In this document: piece by piece, positions 19,053 through 28,341 of the stretch
How the letters are laid out: each line of letters begins with the position of its first letter
Position numbering within the stretch: position 1 is the stretch's first letter
The notes under the pieces: model-generated
What the model was told of the DNA's origin: nothing
Databases searched by the model: none
The model's input: only the letters and a program-made list of their open reading frames with translations
Origin: CAZSDW01 sp964605705
GTDB lineage: Bacteria > Fidelibacterota > UBA2242
Reading direction: 5' to 3'
NCBI GenBank assembly: GCA_964605705.1
Contig: CAZSDW010000016.1
Location: 1 to 64,000 of the forward strand
DNA length: 64,000 nucleotides
Position numbers and translations under genes: made by a program

Positions 19053-21251
19053 TTACCTGATTATAATTATTTTTCGATAAGTTGACTTTCCTTCCGGTGT
19101 CTCAAAGAGGACAATGTAAACACCACTGACGACTGTCATCATTGAGGATGTAACCTGATCCCAGGAATCATCGCCTGCTGTATTCGTATGTTCCTTTTTC
19201 CAGATCATATCGCCTCTTTCAGTATAAACCTTAATGGTACAAATCGGCGGTAAATTGTAGAAAGCGATCTGGTCATAAAGATTCTCCTCTCCGAACTGGT
19301 TAGTTCGGTTAGTAATGACATAAGGATTCGGAACAACAACGATACTGTCAAGATTATCCATTACCGGGGGTCTTAAGAGTCTGGCGCCTTCAATCGTACC
19401 GCACATATTATAAAATATACCGGAATACAGTGTTTCCCCACCGGTGCCTGTCGCTTTGGAACGGAGATAATAATAGTAATCAAATCCCCGTGTAATTGAC
19501 AGATCGGAATTGGATATCGTCGAATCGGGAATATCGTAAAATATTCTGGTACCTCCATTTAATTGGGTCTTCTGATCTATATCTGACGCTGAACAATCTA
19601 AAATTTTAACGTATTTAGTAAATTCGTTCGCAATTGTATTTCTTGAGCGGTATATCTCATATCCGTCAAATCCGGGAAAACTTTCAGCATTCACACTCCA
19701 TTCCAGTGTAATATTTGCGCCTCCGGAATTGACAAAAAATTCTTCAGCCGGCGGCGGAGTCGCTTCGATATCCCAGGCGCCGTCCGCATAAGCGTTGAGC
19801 GTCGCGTCAAAGGATTTTTTTACGGAATCCAGACAGGTTTCTACCCAGGCTTTTTTATAAGCATTGTGATCGGTAGTTGTACCGCCAACAGGTAATTCCA
19901 AGGTTGGATTTAGTCCGGTTGCTCCATAATATTGATACCAGTTATAGGCTACTTCCCGATTCTTCTCACGGCTTAAGCCATTGACAATATCTGCCATAAC
20001 AATATGAATATCATCACCCGGCGCCATAGTATATGGACCAAAACTGAATGCCTGGACTGTACCGCCAATCCAGCCGGGAACGTTTTCCGGCATGGTCAAG
20101 CCATTCTGCTCCATAAATTCCAAATGCGAAATACCGGGATGCCCATTGCTCCCACCACTCATCACATCATATTTTGCTGCCATCAGGTTCGCATTATACG
20201 GATTTATATCGCGCATAGTACCGTAATCAGAATCAAACCACGGGTATTGGGAAGGTTGCCCTGGATCATCACTTTCATCATCTACATCCGCATCGGCATG
20301 CAGGACAATCCGGGCGGTGTAGTTAGCGGCTGCCATACGGCAATAGCGGGGATCGCTGCCATTCTGTTCCGGTTGATGGTCAGGAAGTCCCCACTGTTCA
20401 TCTTCAGTCAGATCGCTGCCGGAAAATGGTCCATAATAACAGTAATATCCCCTTAGATCAGGATGAGTTGCATCCAACGGCTTATTGGAATTAAAATATT
20501 GGAAAATATTACTGTTTCCCCAGGTTGATTCCCAGTGAGCAAAGCCAGACAGATAGTCGGTTCCCGGATTGCCTTCACCGGCAAACGCCAATCGATCAAT
20601 CAATGTAAAATAGACATCATTAAGGGTAACCGGATTGGTTTCCCCATTTTCATTAATAATGCCATTGTTGGTAAATACATAATCATGAAAAATGACATCA
20701 TCTATATCCGGATTACTATATCCGAATACTTCCCGTTTGATGTTTATTCCAATCTGGGAATTCATCTCATTTAAAACCTTGCGGACCGGGTGCATATCAG
20801 AATCGATTTCGTCGTTATCATCGAATCCCTCAAGGTAGTGATTCGGGGTATTATTGACGTACACTCGCGGTGTTTCAAACTGTCCGTACTGAATCAGAAC
20901 ATTATTAAAAAATTCACTCTCCTGGAAGGCATCATAAATAGGTCCTCCCTGGATGACTTTATAAGTATAATTGGTCTGCATTTCAGGATCGTCATAACTG
21001 TGCACTCCGATCGCCAGACTTCGGGATTCTCCATTACGCATGTTTCTGCCGTATTCCGCGGGCCATAACAGATCCTGATTACAGAGATTAATTCTGCCGG
21101 CTTCGCAGGCTACGCCCTGTTCTGAAACCCATTCATGCAGTTGCCCGGCATTGACCCAACGCACGTCTCCGGCGGTCTGAGCCAGAACAGCAAAGGATGA
21201 AAGCAAGGGAATAATCAGTAATAATAGTGTTTTAATGTTTATATTCTTCAT
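19053..21251 (-). CDS. Secreted TonB-receptor partner protein 2 with type IX-like C-terminal domain
   Basis: A secreted protein of about 732 residues directly downstream of TonB receptor 2. The signal peptide is MKNINIKTLLLL onward, ending near VLAQ. The central 500 residues resemble no family I can name but match partner 1 (1-1677). An Fn3-like segment (EFFVNSGGANITLEW, GYEIYRS) spans about 520-560. The last 90 residues (VVVPNPYVI, ICTIKVYTERGD, SGVYIVLFET, YRKIIIIR) look like a type A type IX sorting domain. Two starts are possible: ATG 21263 is only 1 nt from AGGAG, so ATG 21251 (12 nt) is preferred. Role inferred: extracellular or surface partner of the receptor, replacing SusD. Confidence 0.87.
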   Translation of the reverse strand: MKNINIKTLLLLIIPLLSSFAVLAQTAGDVRWVNAGQLHEWVSEQGVACEAGRINLCNQDLLWPAEYGRNMRNGESRSLAIGVHSYDDPEMQTNYTYKVIQGGPIYDAFQESEFFNNVLIQYGQFETPRVYVNNTPNHYLEGFDDNDEIDSDMHPVRKVLNEMNSQIGINIKREVFGYSNPDIDDVIFHDYVFTNNGIINENGETNPVTLNDVYFTLIDRLAFAGEGNPGTDYLSGFAHWESTWGNSNIFQYFNSNKPLDATHPDLRGYYCYYGPFSGSDLTEDEQWGLPDHQPEQNGSDPRYCRMAAANYTARIVLHADADVDDESDDPGQPSQYPWFDSDYGTMRDINPYNANLMAAKYDVMSGGSNGHPGISHLEFMEQNGLTMPENVPGWIGGTVQAFSFGPYTMAPGDDIHIVMADIVNGLSREKNREVAYNWYQYYGATGLNPTLELPVGGTTTDHNAYKKAWVETCLDSVKKSFDATLNAYADGAWDIEATPPPAEEFFVNSGGANITLEWSVNAESFPGFDGYEIYRSRNTIANEFTKYVKILDCSASDIDQKTQLNGGTRIFYDIPDSTISNSDLSITRGFDYYYYLRSKATGTGGETLYSGIFYNMCGTIEGARLLRPPVMDNLDSIVVVPNPYVITNRTNQFGEENLYDQIAFYNLPPICTIKVYTERGDMIWKKEHTNTAGDDSWDQVTSSMMTVVSGVYIVLFETPEGKSTYRKIIIIR

Positions 21252-21271
21252 TATCAAAATCATTCTCCTGT

Positions 21272-24200
21272 TTAAAGATTAAATGATATCTTGATCCCGA
21301 AGGTAATATTCCGGGGATTCAGAAAATTAAAACATGATTCATTCGGCATATCGATATAGGCTTTATCATCCAGGATTTTGTCGATCCGACTGCCATTTTC
21401 CATGGTCCATTTATACTCATGGATAATATTGCCATTTTCATCATATTCAGACAATTCATCTAACTCTACATACGGAATATTAATCCATTCGTTATCCACC
21501 TTCTCCCAGAGAACCATTCCATCGACGGGTACCCAGGCACCATCGACATACTCTTTATAACATGTCTCTTCGATCTCATAATAAATGATATTATCAAGAC
21601 CAGGATCAGAATTGTCATCAATTGAGCTAATCCTTCTCATTGGTTGATATTCTACACCGGGTTCCCGGAAATCACCATATTTGTCGTTCCCCGGAATATT
21701 ATCATAGGCTTCACTTTCCGGCAGATGCAAGGAACTCCAGTAGGCATCACCATCACCATAAAGCCCGGCAGGATCACCAAAATGCATCGCCAATCGGCGG
21801 ATATTAAAAGCATTGAAAACATTGGAAAAGATATAAATATTCACATTTTTGAACTCAAATCTTTTACTGAGTTTCAAATCCAGGTTTACGAACTCCGGGG
21901 TCTCCACATTATTGACAATTCCGGAAACATTATTCGGATTACGGGTTGTATGACCAACCGCCTTCCAGTCATAGTACGAGGTCAATTCCCAGCCGCCCAG
22001 AAGATAGGTGCCAAGAATTTTTGGCCCAAAAGTATTCGGCGTGTGTAAACTCATATTGACGCGGGCATAGGGTTGTGGAATTGGTCGGTTCTGATAACGC
22101 TCCTGAGTATCCTTGTCATAATCCTGTTGCCTCGAAGGATCCTCATATATTTCACCCCTGCCGTACTCTCCATCGGAATTAGCCTGATAGGTATAATTTG
22201 CCAGCATCGTAAACCATTTTCCCCGATCTTTACTGAGACTGATTTCCAGACCCCGAATATCTTCAAATGAATTGTTGGTTGCCAGCTGATAATCCACACC
22301 ACTGATGCCAATATAACGGGTTGTCGTATTTTGATCGGTAATATCCCGGTAATAGGCACTGATCCGTAATAAATACTGATCCGCAATGGACTTATCCAGA
22401 CCTAATTCATAAGCCACAGTTTTAGCAGGAATTAAATCGGTACTTCCGATCTGGGTCAAAACTCGTGAATCAGCCCGAACCAACCTGAAGATATCCTCAT
22501 AGGCGGGTAGTTGATTAAAATGTCCGTAATTGAAAAACAACTTCGATGTTTCCGTAATCGGATGAGATATTCCAAATCGCGGGCTCCAGGTCAGGTTAAG
22601 TTTTGCCTTCGATTTTTCATAAAGGGTATCGGCACCGGCATCATTATATTTTGCCGAATAAAAATCATCAAAAGGATCAGTCGGGTTCCACCATTCCGTA
22701 TTGGGAGTATAAAGATCAGCCCTTAATCCGACATTTAATACAAATCCTTTTGTCTCCAGTTTATCTTGAATATACCAGGCAGCCTGGATCGGTCGGTCTT
22801 TCCGTTCCGTATAACTGACATACTGGCTTTTGGTGCTCATTTGAATTTCACCATAAGACAGATCCGAACGACTTAACTGAATGTCAATACCGGTTTTTAT
22901 CTGGTTGGTATTATTGATCTGACTGGTATAATCTGCTTTTAATCCATAGGTGTAAACGTCACTGGTATCTCTCTGGCGTGTTACATGACCACCATAATTA
23001 AAGGTATAGGGTTCATTTGAGTAAGGAGTTAGCTCTGGCCACCAGTTAAAGGGAGCCTCGTCAACTGCCTGAAATTCGGGAACAATATCATACACTCTGG
23101 ATGTATCCCGCATTGCCGGTGGATGGGTCCGATATCGGGTATGAACTCTCGAGAGGCTTACTTTATAAAATGATTTATTGCTCAGTGTATGGTTCAATGT
23201 CGCCGAAAAAAGATCATATTTCTGATCAGATATACTGTAATAACCAGTACCGAACAATGCCCTTTCATCAACCTCACCAGCAACCTCGGTTTCGGAATCG
23301 ATGTAATATTGATAAGACCAGTTCTGCGCATTATAATAGTTATTACCGCTCATAAGAGACACATCGAGTTTCATATTATCGGAAATATTACTCGTCAGTT
23401 TGATCCGGAAATTATTTTCGGTATAATCATCTGTTGAAAGCGGAACAAGCAGGGCTCGCCGGTCACGTTTATAAGTAGCAAAAAACCGGAGATTTCCCAG
23501 TTGCTCACTGATCATCGGTACCGGTCCGCCAAATCCCGCATCAACCGTGGCGTCGGGAATATTTGTTACTGGCTCCTTCCTGCGCCGCCAACCTTCTAAT
23601 AACTGGGCTCCCAGCGGCGTAACATCATTATTGGGATCATCATCTTTCAGTGAATTTTCCGATACCTTGTCCCAGCCTTCAAATTGGGGATACTGATTTA
23701 TTAAATATTCAGGCCAATTTGCGGCGGTACCTGTCCAGGCAACTTCATCATCAAAATAGGGTCTGTTGAAATATGAATCATAGGAAAAGGGACTGGAATC
23801 CCAGTAATCCGGTTCAGGCGGATTGTAATCAATTGTAACGGTACCGGTGTATTTATTAATGCTTCCCTCCCTGGTGATAACATTGACAATTCCACCGCGA
23901 ACCTGTCCATATTCCGCTTCAAAACCGCCCCGTTTGACATTAATGCTCTGAATACCGCTCAATGCGACACCCGCAATCGGCTCATTATTCCTTGGATTCC
24001 TTGAGGTCACGCCATCAATCATAAAAGCAGTCTCATCAACTTCACCACCGCGAACACGCAATCCTTCGATACCAGCCTGTTCACCAATGATGTTTTCAAC
24101 GCTGGTATGAATGGACGTCTCGATCTCTTCAGCATCGACAGATAGAACACTGGTCGATACATCCTTGTGCACAATGTTCCGCTTGGTTGTAACAACAACT

Positions 24201-24541
24201 TCTTCACCCTGAATGACGGATCGCCCCAGTTCAAAGTCCACCGTAGTGGTCTGATCAATGTACACCTCAATCCCTAATTCGGTGACAATGGTATAACCGA
24301 TCATGGCTGTCTTGAGTTTGTACACGCCGGGAGGAACATTAAGAATTACATAAAAACCATCGGCGTTGGTTGCGGCACCATAGCCGCCTCCGCCCTCCAA
24401 AATCACATTGACTCCCAACAGCGGTTCACCGGTTTCCTTATCAACTACTTTACCGGTTATTTTTCCGGTTGTGCTTGCAAATGCAACCTGAAAAATAATG
24501 AGAACCAAAAGCAACAAACGGTATTTCGTTTTACTCATCAT
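21272..24541 (-). CDS. TonB-dependent receptor 2 (SusC-like)
   Basis: A 1089-residue outer-membrane receptor with a signal peptide (1-22), a carboxypeptidase-regulatory-like domain (about 24-105, GKITGKVVDKETGEPLLGVNV), a plug (about 110-225, including LRVRGGEVDETAFMIDGV and GGFEAEYGQVRGGIVNVITREG) and a long barrel ending in SFNL. It is homologous along its length to receptor 1 but lacks the EF-hand insert (about residues 265-300) and has an extra 30-40 residues near the C-terminus. It is first in the transport part of the operon, 89 bp downstream of the LacI-type regulator gene, with AGGAG 8 nt before the ATG. Likely to import mannan-derived oligosaccharides; the substrate is inferred. Confidence 0.94.
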   Translation of the reverse strand: MMSKTKYRLLLLVLIIFQVAFASTTGKITGKVVDKETGEPLLGVNVILEGGGGYGAATNADGFYVILNVPPGVYKLKTAMIGYTIVTELGIEVYIDQTTTVDFELGRSVIQGEEVVVTTKRNIVHKDVSTSVLSVDAEEIETSIHTSVENIIGEQAGIEGLRVRGGEVDETAFMIDGVTSRNPRNNEPIAGVALSGIQSINVKRGGFEAEYGQVRGGIVNVITREGSINKYTGTVTIDYNPPEPDYWDSSPFSYDSYFNRPYFDDEVAWTGTAANWPEYLINQYPQFEGWDKVSENSLKDDDPNNDVTPLGAQLLEGWRRRKEPVTNIPDATVDAGFGGPVPMISEQLGNLRFFATYKRDRRALLVPLSTDDYTENNFRIKLTSNISDNMKLDVSLMSGNNYYNAQNWSYQYYIDSETEVAGEVDERALFGTGYYSISDQKYDLFSATLNHTLSNKSFYKVSLSRVHTRYRTHPPAMRDTSRVYDIVPEFQAVDEAPFNWWPELTPYSNEPYTFNYGGHVTRQRDTSDVYTYGLKADYTSQINNTNQIKTGIDIQLSRSDLSYGEIQMSTKSQYVSYTERKDRPIQAAWYIQDKLETKGFVLNVGLRADLYTPNTEWWNPTDPFDDFYSAKYNDAGADTLYEKSKAKLNLTWSPRFGISHPITETSKLFFNYGHFNQLPAYEDIFRLVRADSRVLTQIGSTDLIPAKTVAYELGLDKSIADQYLLRISAYYRDITDQNTTTRYIGISGVDYQLATNNSFEDIRGLEISLSKDRGKWFTMLANYTYQANSDGEYGRGEIYEDPSRQQDYDKDTQERYQNRPIPQPYARVNMSLHTPNTFGPKILGTYLLGGWELTSYYDWKAVGHTTRNPNNVSGIVNNVETPEFVNLDLKLSKRFEFKNVNIYIFSNVFNAFNIRRLAMHFGDPAGLYGDGDAYWSSLHLPESEAYDNIPGNDKYGDFREPGVEYQPMRRISSIDDNSDPGLDNIIYYEIEETCYKEYVDGAWVPVDGMVLWEKVDNEWINIPYVELDELSEYDENGNIIHEYKWTMENGSRIDKILDDKAYIDMPNESCFNFLNPRNITFGIKISFNL

Positions 24542-24630
24542 ACCCGTTTCTCCTAAAATTTTGTCCCACTCATTTCTAATATCATTATCATTACTAAGAT
24601 AACAACATCTCCCTACACAATTTCAGTCAA

Positions 24631-25653
24631 CTACCTTGATTCGGTAAAATCACTTTCTGTCAGCGATTTTACCGATCCCCGTTCTATAATCCGAATTGGT
24701 ATTACTGCCGTAACCAGTTTTTCACTTTTATTGATAATGCCCAAAAGCTTCCTGACGGCAATGGAACCCATTTCCTCTTTGTAAACCCGTACCGTCGTCA
24801 AAGGCGGTGTCACCATTTTTGCCATCTCGATGTCATCAAAACCGACAATACTGATATCATCCGGTATCCGTAACTGATGATCCGTGATAGCCTGAGAACC
24901 GTAGATTGCATTGATATCATTCGCTGCAAATATAGCCGTTGGTCGCTGTTCAAGTTTTAACAGTACATCAACATGATCATATCCGTTTTCAAGCCCGCCA
25001 GTCTGGATGTAATTATCATTTATTTTCAAACCGTTCGATTTCATCGCCTTCTGATATCCTGTGAAGCGAAGTCGAAAACTTTCCCGATCCAGATCTCCGG
25101 AGATAAAAGCGATACGCTTGTGTCCATGTTCAATCAGGTAACGTGTCGCCAGGTAGCCGCCATGTTCATTATCAATTAAAACCTGACTGAATTCTTCGGT
25201 AATGATTTTAGGATCGATTAAAATCGTCGGAATTTTTTCTGTCTTCAGATGTTCGATGAAGGCTTCCTGCAGGACACCGACCAGCACGACTCCATCCACA
25301 TTGCGTTCCCGCAGCATCTTGGGATATTCTCCGCGATATACTTCAGGCAGTAAATGCAGAACCAGATTGTAATTGTTGATTGCCAGTTCGGCTTCAATTC
25401 CTTCAAGGACTCTGGAATAAAACGGATTGGATGATAACGGTTGAAATTCGCGACAGAATATTACACCGATATTTTCCGTTTTCTGTTTTTTTAAACCCTT
25501 CCCAAATGCATTCGGCGTAAAATTGTATTCTTCAGCAATTTTCAGGATGCGCTGCCGGGTACTTTCACTGATATCAAGTTTCCCGTTAATTGCCTTTGAT
25601 GCTGTAGCCAGTGAGCAATTGGCAGTTTTAGCAATATCTTTGAGAGTGGTCAT
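24631..25653 (-). CDS. LacI-family transcriptional regulator
   Basis: A regulator of about 340 residues with an N-terminal LacI helix-turn-helix (TLKDIAKTANCSLATASKAING, in two turns), a hinge (PNAFGKGLKKQKTENIGVIF) and a periplasmic-binding-like sugar-sensing domain to the end. TTG at 25662 also opens the frame, but ATG at 25653 with GGGG just upstream is the more likely start. It lies at the head of the galactomannan locus in the same direction, and LacI-type palindromes flank it (25661-25675, 25777-25790, 26131-26144). It probably controls the locus and itself in response to a mannose- or galactose-containing sugar. The effector is not visible from sequence. Confidence 0.93.
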   Translation of the reverse strand: MTTLKDIAKTANCSLATASKAINGKLDISESTRQRILKIAEEYNFTPNAFGKGLKKQKTENIGVIFCREFQPLSSNPFYSRVLEGIEAELAINNYNLVLHLLPEVYRGEYPKMLRERNVDGVVLVGVLQEAFIEHLKTEKIPTILIDPKIITEEFSQVLIDNEHGGYLATRYLIEHGHKRIAFISGDLDRESFRLRFTGYQKAMKSNGLKINDNYIQTGGLENGYDHVDVLLKLEQRPTAIFAANDINAIYGSQAITDHQLRIPDDISIVGFDDIEMAKMVTPPLTTVRVYKEEMGSIAVRKLLGIINKSEKLVTAVIPIRIIERGSVKSLTESDFTESR

Positions 25654-25660
25654 TTTCCCC

Positions 25661-25675
25661 AAATCGAATCGATTT
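25661..25675. promoter_or_regulatory. Palindrome just upstream of the lacI-type start codon
   Basis: A 15-bp perfect inverted repeat (AAATCGA-A-TCGATTT) begins 8 bp upstream of ATG 25653. It contains AATCGATT, matching the AAnCGnTT LacI operator core. The position suits autoregulation or roadblock of the regulator gene. Confidence 0.45.
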
Positions 25676-25776
25676 ACCCGGGCGATTTAGCCGTAATAAA
25701 TCACTTTTCTAAGCCGGAACAGATTGAGTGCTCTCCTTCACTTGTCCTTAGAAAAATTCATCGCCCCGTAACATAG

Positions 25777-25790
25777 CGAAATCGTTTTCG
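25777..25790. promoter_or_regulatory. Probable LacI-type operator O1
   Basis: CGAAATCGTTTTCG: half sites CGAAA/TTTCG around a central CG. It shares its right 13 bases (CGTTTTCGAATTT) exactly with O2 at 26131. It lies about 124 bp upstream of the regulator start, in the divergent intergenic region between the regulator and the GH5 lipoprotein gene. Confidence 0.6.
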
Positions 25791-25882
25791 AATTTGAATT
25801 TAAAGGTATTTTTAGAAATAGCAAGTAAAAATCAAATGTCAGTGAAATACAATTAATTTACCCGTTGTGTGAAACTCTATTT

Positions 25883-26122
25883 TTAAAAAATATTTTGTAA
25901 AATCTGGCTGCAATGCTCTGCGTTGTAGCCAAAAATATATTGAATATACGGATCATCTGCCGGAATGAATCGATATGACCCGGATTGATTTTTTCCGCTT
26001 GTTTTTTTTAAATCGTCGGACCCCTTTGAAAATAGAATAAAAACGAATGAACTTATGGATATCAACAGGATAATCCAAAAAATCGGTGCTTTCTTGAAAT
26101 TGATCAAATCACTGCCCCTCAC
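25883..26122 (-). CDS. Doubtful small membrane-anchored ORF, possible CE2 esterase remnant
   Basis: A 79-codon frame starting at GTG 26122. It has one hydrophobic segment (about 12-30, APIFWIILLISISSFVFILF) and then a short soluble tail with FIPADDPYIQY. That string resembles the start of the N-terminal domain of carbohydrate esterase family 2 (ADDPxIQYxGR), but the rest of that family is absent and the frame stops about 20 residues later. It may be the 5' remnant of a lost esterase gene or a chance frame. It occupies part of the 650-bp regulatory region between the LacI-type gene and the GH5 gene, and O2 lies 9 bp upstream of it. Confidence 0.3.
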   Translation of the reverse strand: MRGSDLINFKKAPIFWIILLISISSFVFILFSKGSDDLKKTSGKNQSGSYRFIPADDPYIQYIFGYNAEHCSQILQNIF

Positions 26123-26130
26123 TATATAAT

Positions 26131-26144
26131 CGTAAACGTTTTCG
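26131..26144. promoter_or_regulatory. Probable LacI-type operator O2
   Basis: CGTAAACGTTTTCG is symmetrical at 12 of 14 positions and contains the classical AAACGTTT LacI-family core. Together with O1 it frames the divergent control region. It is 164 bp upstream of the GH5 lipoprotein ATG, about 100 bp upstream of that gene's predicted promoter. Confidence 0.65.
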
Positions 26145-26245
26145 AATTTAATAGCCGGGTAAAATAATGCAAATAAATTGCCGATTTCTCCTCAATAAAC
26201 AGTCAATAAATTACCATTTGTCAAAAAAAATAATCATTAAGTCAA

Positions 26246-26276
26246 TTTGACTTATTTTCAAATAATGTTATCTTTG
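26246..26276 (+). promoter_or_regulatory. Bacteroidota-type promoter of the GH5 lipoprotein gene
   Basis: TTTG at 26246-26249, 19 bp, then TATCTTTG at 26269-26276. This matches the Bacteroidota -33 TTTG / -7 TAnnTTTG consensus with its usual spacing. The predicted start of transcription leaves a leader of about 25 nt before ATG 26308. Confidence 0.6.
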
Positions 26277-26307
26277 ATGCAATTTTTTATAGGAATTTGA
26301 GGATTTG

Positions 26308-27321
26308 ATGAAATACTATTTTGCACCAATTTTAATATTTACCCTTCTCCTTCTGCATGTTGGATGTCAGCCATCTGTAACTGCCGATCCTTTTGTAATC
26401 AATGCCCGATTGTCTCCCGGCATTAATATCGGAAATGCACTGGAAGCTCCCACCGAAGGCGCCTGGGGTGTAACTATTGATGATGATTATTTTTCAATAA
26501 TTAAATCAGCCGGTTTCAATTCGGTTCGCATCCCGATCCGCTGGTCAGCCCACTCCGAGATTGAGAGTCCTTACACCATTTCACCAGAATTCCTGACAAG
26601 AGTCGAACATGTCGTCGATCTTGCCCTGGCAGAAAAACTGATGGTTATTATTAATATGCAAAACTACGATGAAATATTCACACAACCCGAAGATCACAAA
26701 GATCGGCTGCTGGGTATCTGGAAACAGATCAGTACTCATTTTAAAAAATATCCCAATACGTTGATTTTCGAACCATTGAATGAACCCCATTTTGAACTGA
26801 CGCCGGAATTGTGGAATGAATTCATCCCGGAAGCAATCAAAATCATCCGGGTCGAAAATCCAGACCGTACTATTATAATCGACACGGCGGACTGGGGTGG
26901 TATCTGGAAAATGGAAAAACTGATACTGCCCGAAGACGATCGAAATATTGTCGTCTCAATTCACTATTATGAACCTTACAAGTTTACCCATCAGGGTGCC
27001 GAATGGCAACCAGGTAGTGATGCATGGCTGGGTACGACTTGGTCCGAAACTGAAAATCAGTTAGCCGATATGAGCGCTCAATTTGATAAAATTGAACAGT
27101 GGGCAGATTCATTGAACCGCCCGGTATCAATCGATGAATTTGGCGCTTATAGTCGCGTCGATTTGGACTCACGAATTGCCTGGACCCGCAATGTCGTTAA
27201 GCAGTGTAAAATTCATGGTTTCAGCTGGGCGTACTGGGAATTCTGTTCCGGATTTGGCGCTTATGATACAGAATCAGGCGAGTGGCGACAAGAAATTCTG
27301 GAAAGTTTAATTCACAATTAA
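26308..27321 (+). CDS. GH5 endoglucanase/mannanase, probable lipoprotein
   Basis: A 337-residue GH5 enzyme. An N-terminal hydrophobic segment ends in C20 (HVGC), a likely lipid anchor, so it would be membrane-attached outside the cytoplasm. The TIM barrel begins at SPGINIGNALEAP (36-48). Acid/base E159 lies in FEPLNEPH and nucleophile E277 in VSIDEFGAYS; the conserved IHYYEP is near 218-223. It resembles secreted endoglucanases of the GINxGNALEAP type more than the mannanase at 12864-14729, so cellulase, glucomannanase or mannanase are all possible. ATG 26308 with GAGG upstream is preferred over TTG 26305. It is transcribed divergently from the locus under predicted LacI control and converges on galE 9 bp away. 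Confidence 0.88.
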   Translation: MKYYFAPILIFTLLLLHVGCQPSVTADPFVINARLSPGINIGNALEAPTEGAWGVTIDDDYFSIIKSAGFNSVRIPIRWSAHSEIESPYTISPEFLTRVEHVVDLALAEKLMVIINMQNYDEIFTQPEDHKDRLLGIWKQISTHFKKYPNTLIFEPLNEPHFELTPELWNEFIPEAIKIIRVENPDRTIIIDTADWGGIWKMEKLILPEDDRNIVVSIHYYEPYKFTHQGAEWQPGSDAWLGTTWSETENQLADMSAQFDKIEQWADSLNRPVSIDEFGAYSRVDLDSRIAWTRNVVKQCKIHGFSWAYWEFCSGFGAYDTESGEWRQEILESLIHN

Positions 27322-27330
27322 AAATGTAAG

Positions 27331-28341
27331 TTATTCAAATCCATTTGGATTCCGGGATTGCCAGCGCCAGGCATCGACACACATTTCATTGATACCGCGC
27401 TCGGTTTTCCAGCCCAGATCATTCAATGCTTTCGATGAATCAGCAAAACATATCGCGATATCACCGGGTCTGCGGTGGGTAACCCGGTAATTTATCTTTC
27501 GACCCGAGGCTTTTTCAAATGCGGCAATCATTTCCATAACACTGTATCCCCTGCCGGCACCTAAATTGTAGATATGAACACCCTTTTTATCAATTAGGTG
27601 TCGAAGGGCATTAACATGTCCTTTCGCCAGATCAACCACATGAATATAATCACGGATTCCGGTGCCATCGGGCGTCGGATAGTCATTACCAAATATTGAA
27701 AGTTGCTTCAATTTTCCAACGGCGACCTGGCTGACAAAGGGCATCAGATTATTTGGTAGTCCTTTCGGGTCTTCCCCAATTCTCCCGCTTTCGTGAGCAC
27801 CCACTGGATTAAAATAGCGCAGCAGTACGACATTCCAGCGATTATCCGAAACATAAAGATCTTTCAAAATCTCTTCAATAAACAGCTTTGTCCGTCCATA
27901 AGGATTGAAAGCAGAGGTCGGGAATTCCTCTGTGATCGGAACGGTTGCCGGTTCGCCATAGACAGTCGCTGAGGAGCTGAATATGATGGTACAAATGTCA
28001 AATTCTGACATGACATCGCAGAGATTTAGCGTTCCAGTGATGTTATTATGATAATATTTTAATGGAATTGTGACGGATTCACCCACGGCTTTCAATCCCG
28101 CAAAATGGATAATCGCATCGAATTTATGATCTTTGAAAACTGAAGTAACGGCTGCTTTATCGAGCAAATCCACTTGATAGAATTTTAGTGATTTACCCGT
28201 TATTTCCTGAACCCGTTTCAGCGATTCTTCACTGCTGTTGGACAAATTATCAATGACCACCACGTCGATATCATTTTCCAGGAGTTCGACACAAGTATGG
28301 CTGCCGATATATCCGGCGCCACCGGTTACAAGAATTTTCAT
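27331..28341 (-). CDS. galE: UDP-glucose 4-epimerase
   Basis: A 336-residue short-chain dehydrogenase-type epimerase that interconverts UDP-galactose and UDP-glucose with bound NAD+. Landmarks are TGGAGYIGSHT (6-16), the catalytic serine block SSSATVYG, and YGRTK with the catalytic Y-x3-K. The typical PDGTGIRDYIHVVDLA segment is present. With galT and galK it completes the Leloir pathway for galactose from galactomannan, though it is in a separate unit 21 kb from them. It converges with the GH5 lipoprotein gene. Confidence 0.96.
   Translation of the reverse strand: MKILVTGGAGYIGSHTCVELLENDIDVVVIDNLSNSSEESLKRVQEITGKSLKFYQVDLLDKAAVTSVFKDHKFDAIIHFAGLKAVGESVTIPLKYYHNNITGTLNLCDVMSEFDICTIIFSSSATVYGEPATVPITEEFPTSAFNPYGRTKLFIEEILKDLYVSDNRWNVVLLRYFNPVGAHESGRIGEDPKGLPNNLMPFVSQVAVGKLKQLSIFGNDYPTPDGTGIRDYIHVVDLAKGHVNALRHLIDKKGVHIYNLGAGRGYSVMEMIAAFEKASGRKINYRVTHRRPGDIAICFADSSKALNDLGWKTERGINEMCVDAWRWQSRNPNGFE

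Noticed and set aside
19053..21251. SusD assignment for the receptor partner
   Set aside because: There is no lipobox and no TPR-like helical pattern; the protein is beta-rich with Fn3-like and sorting domains.
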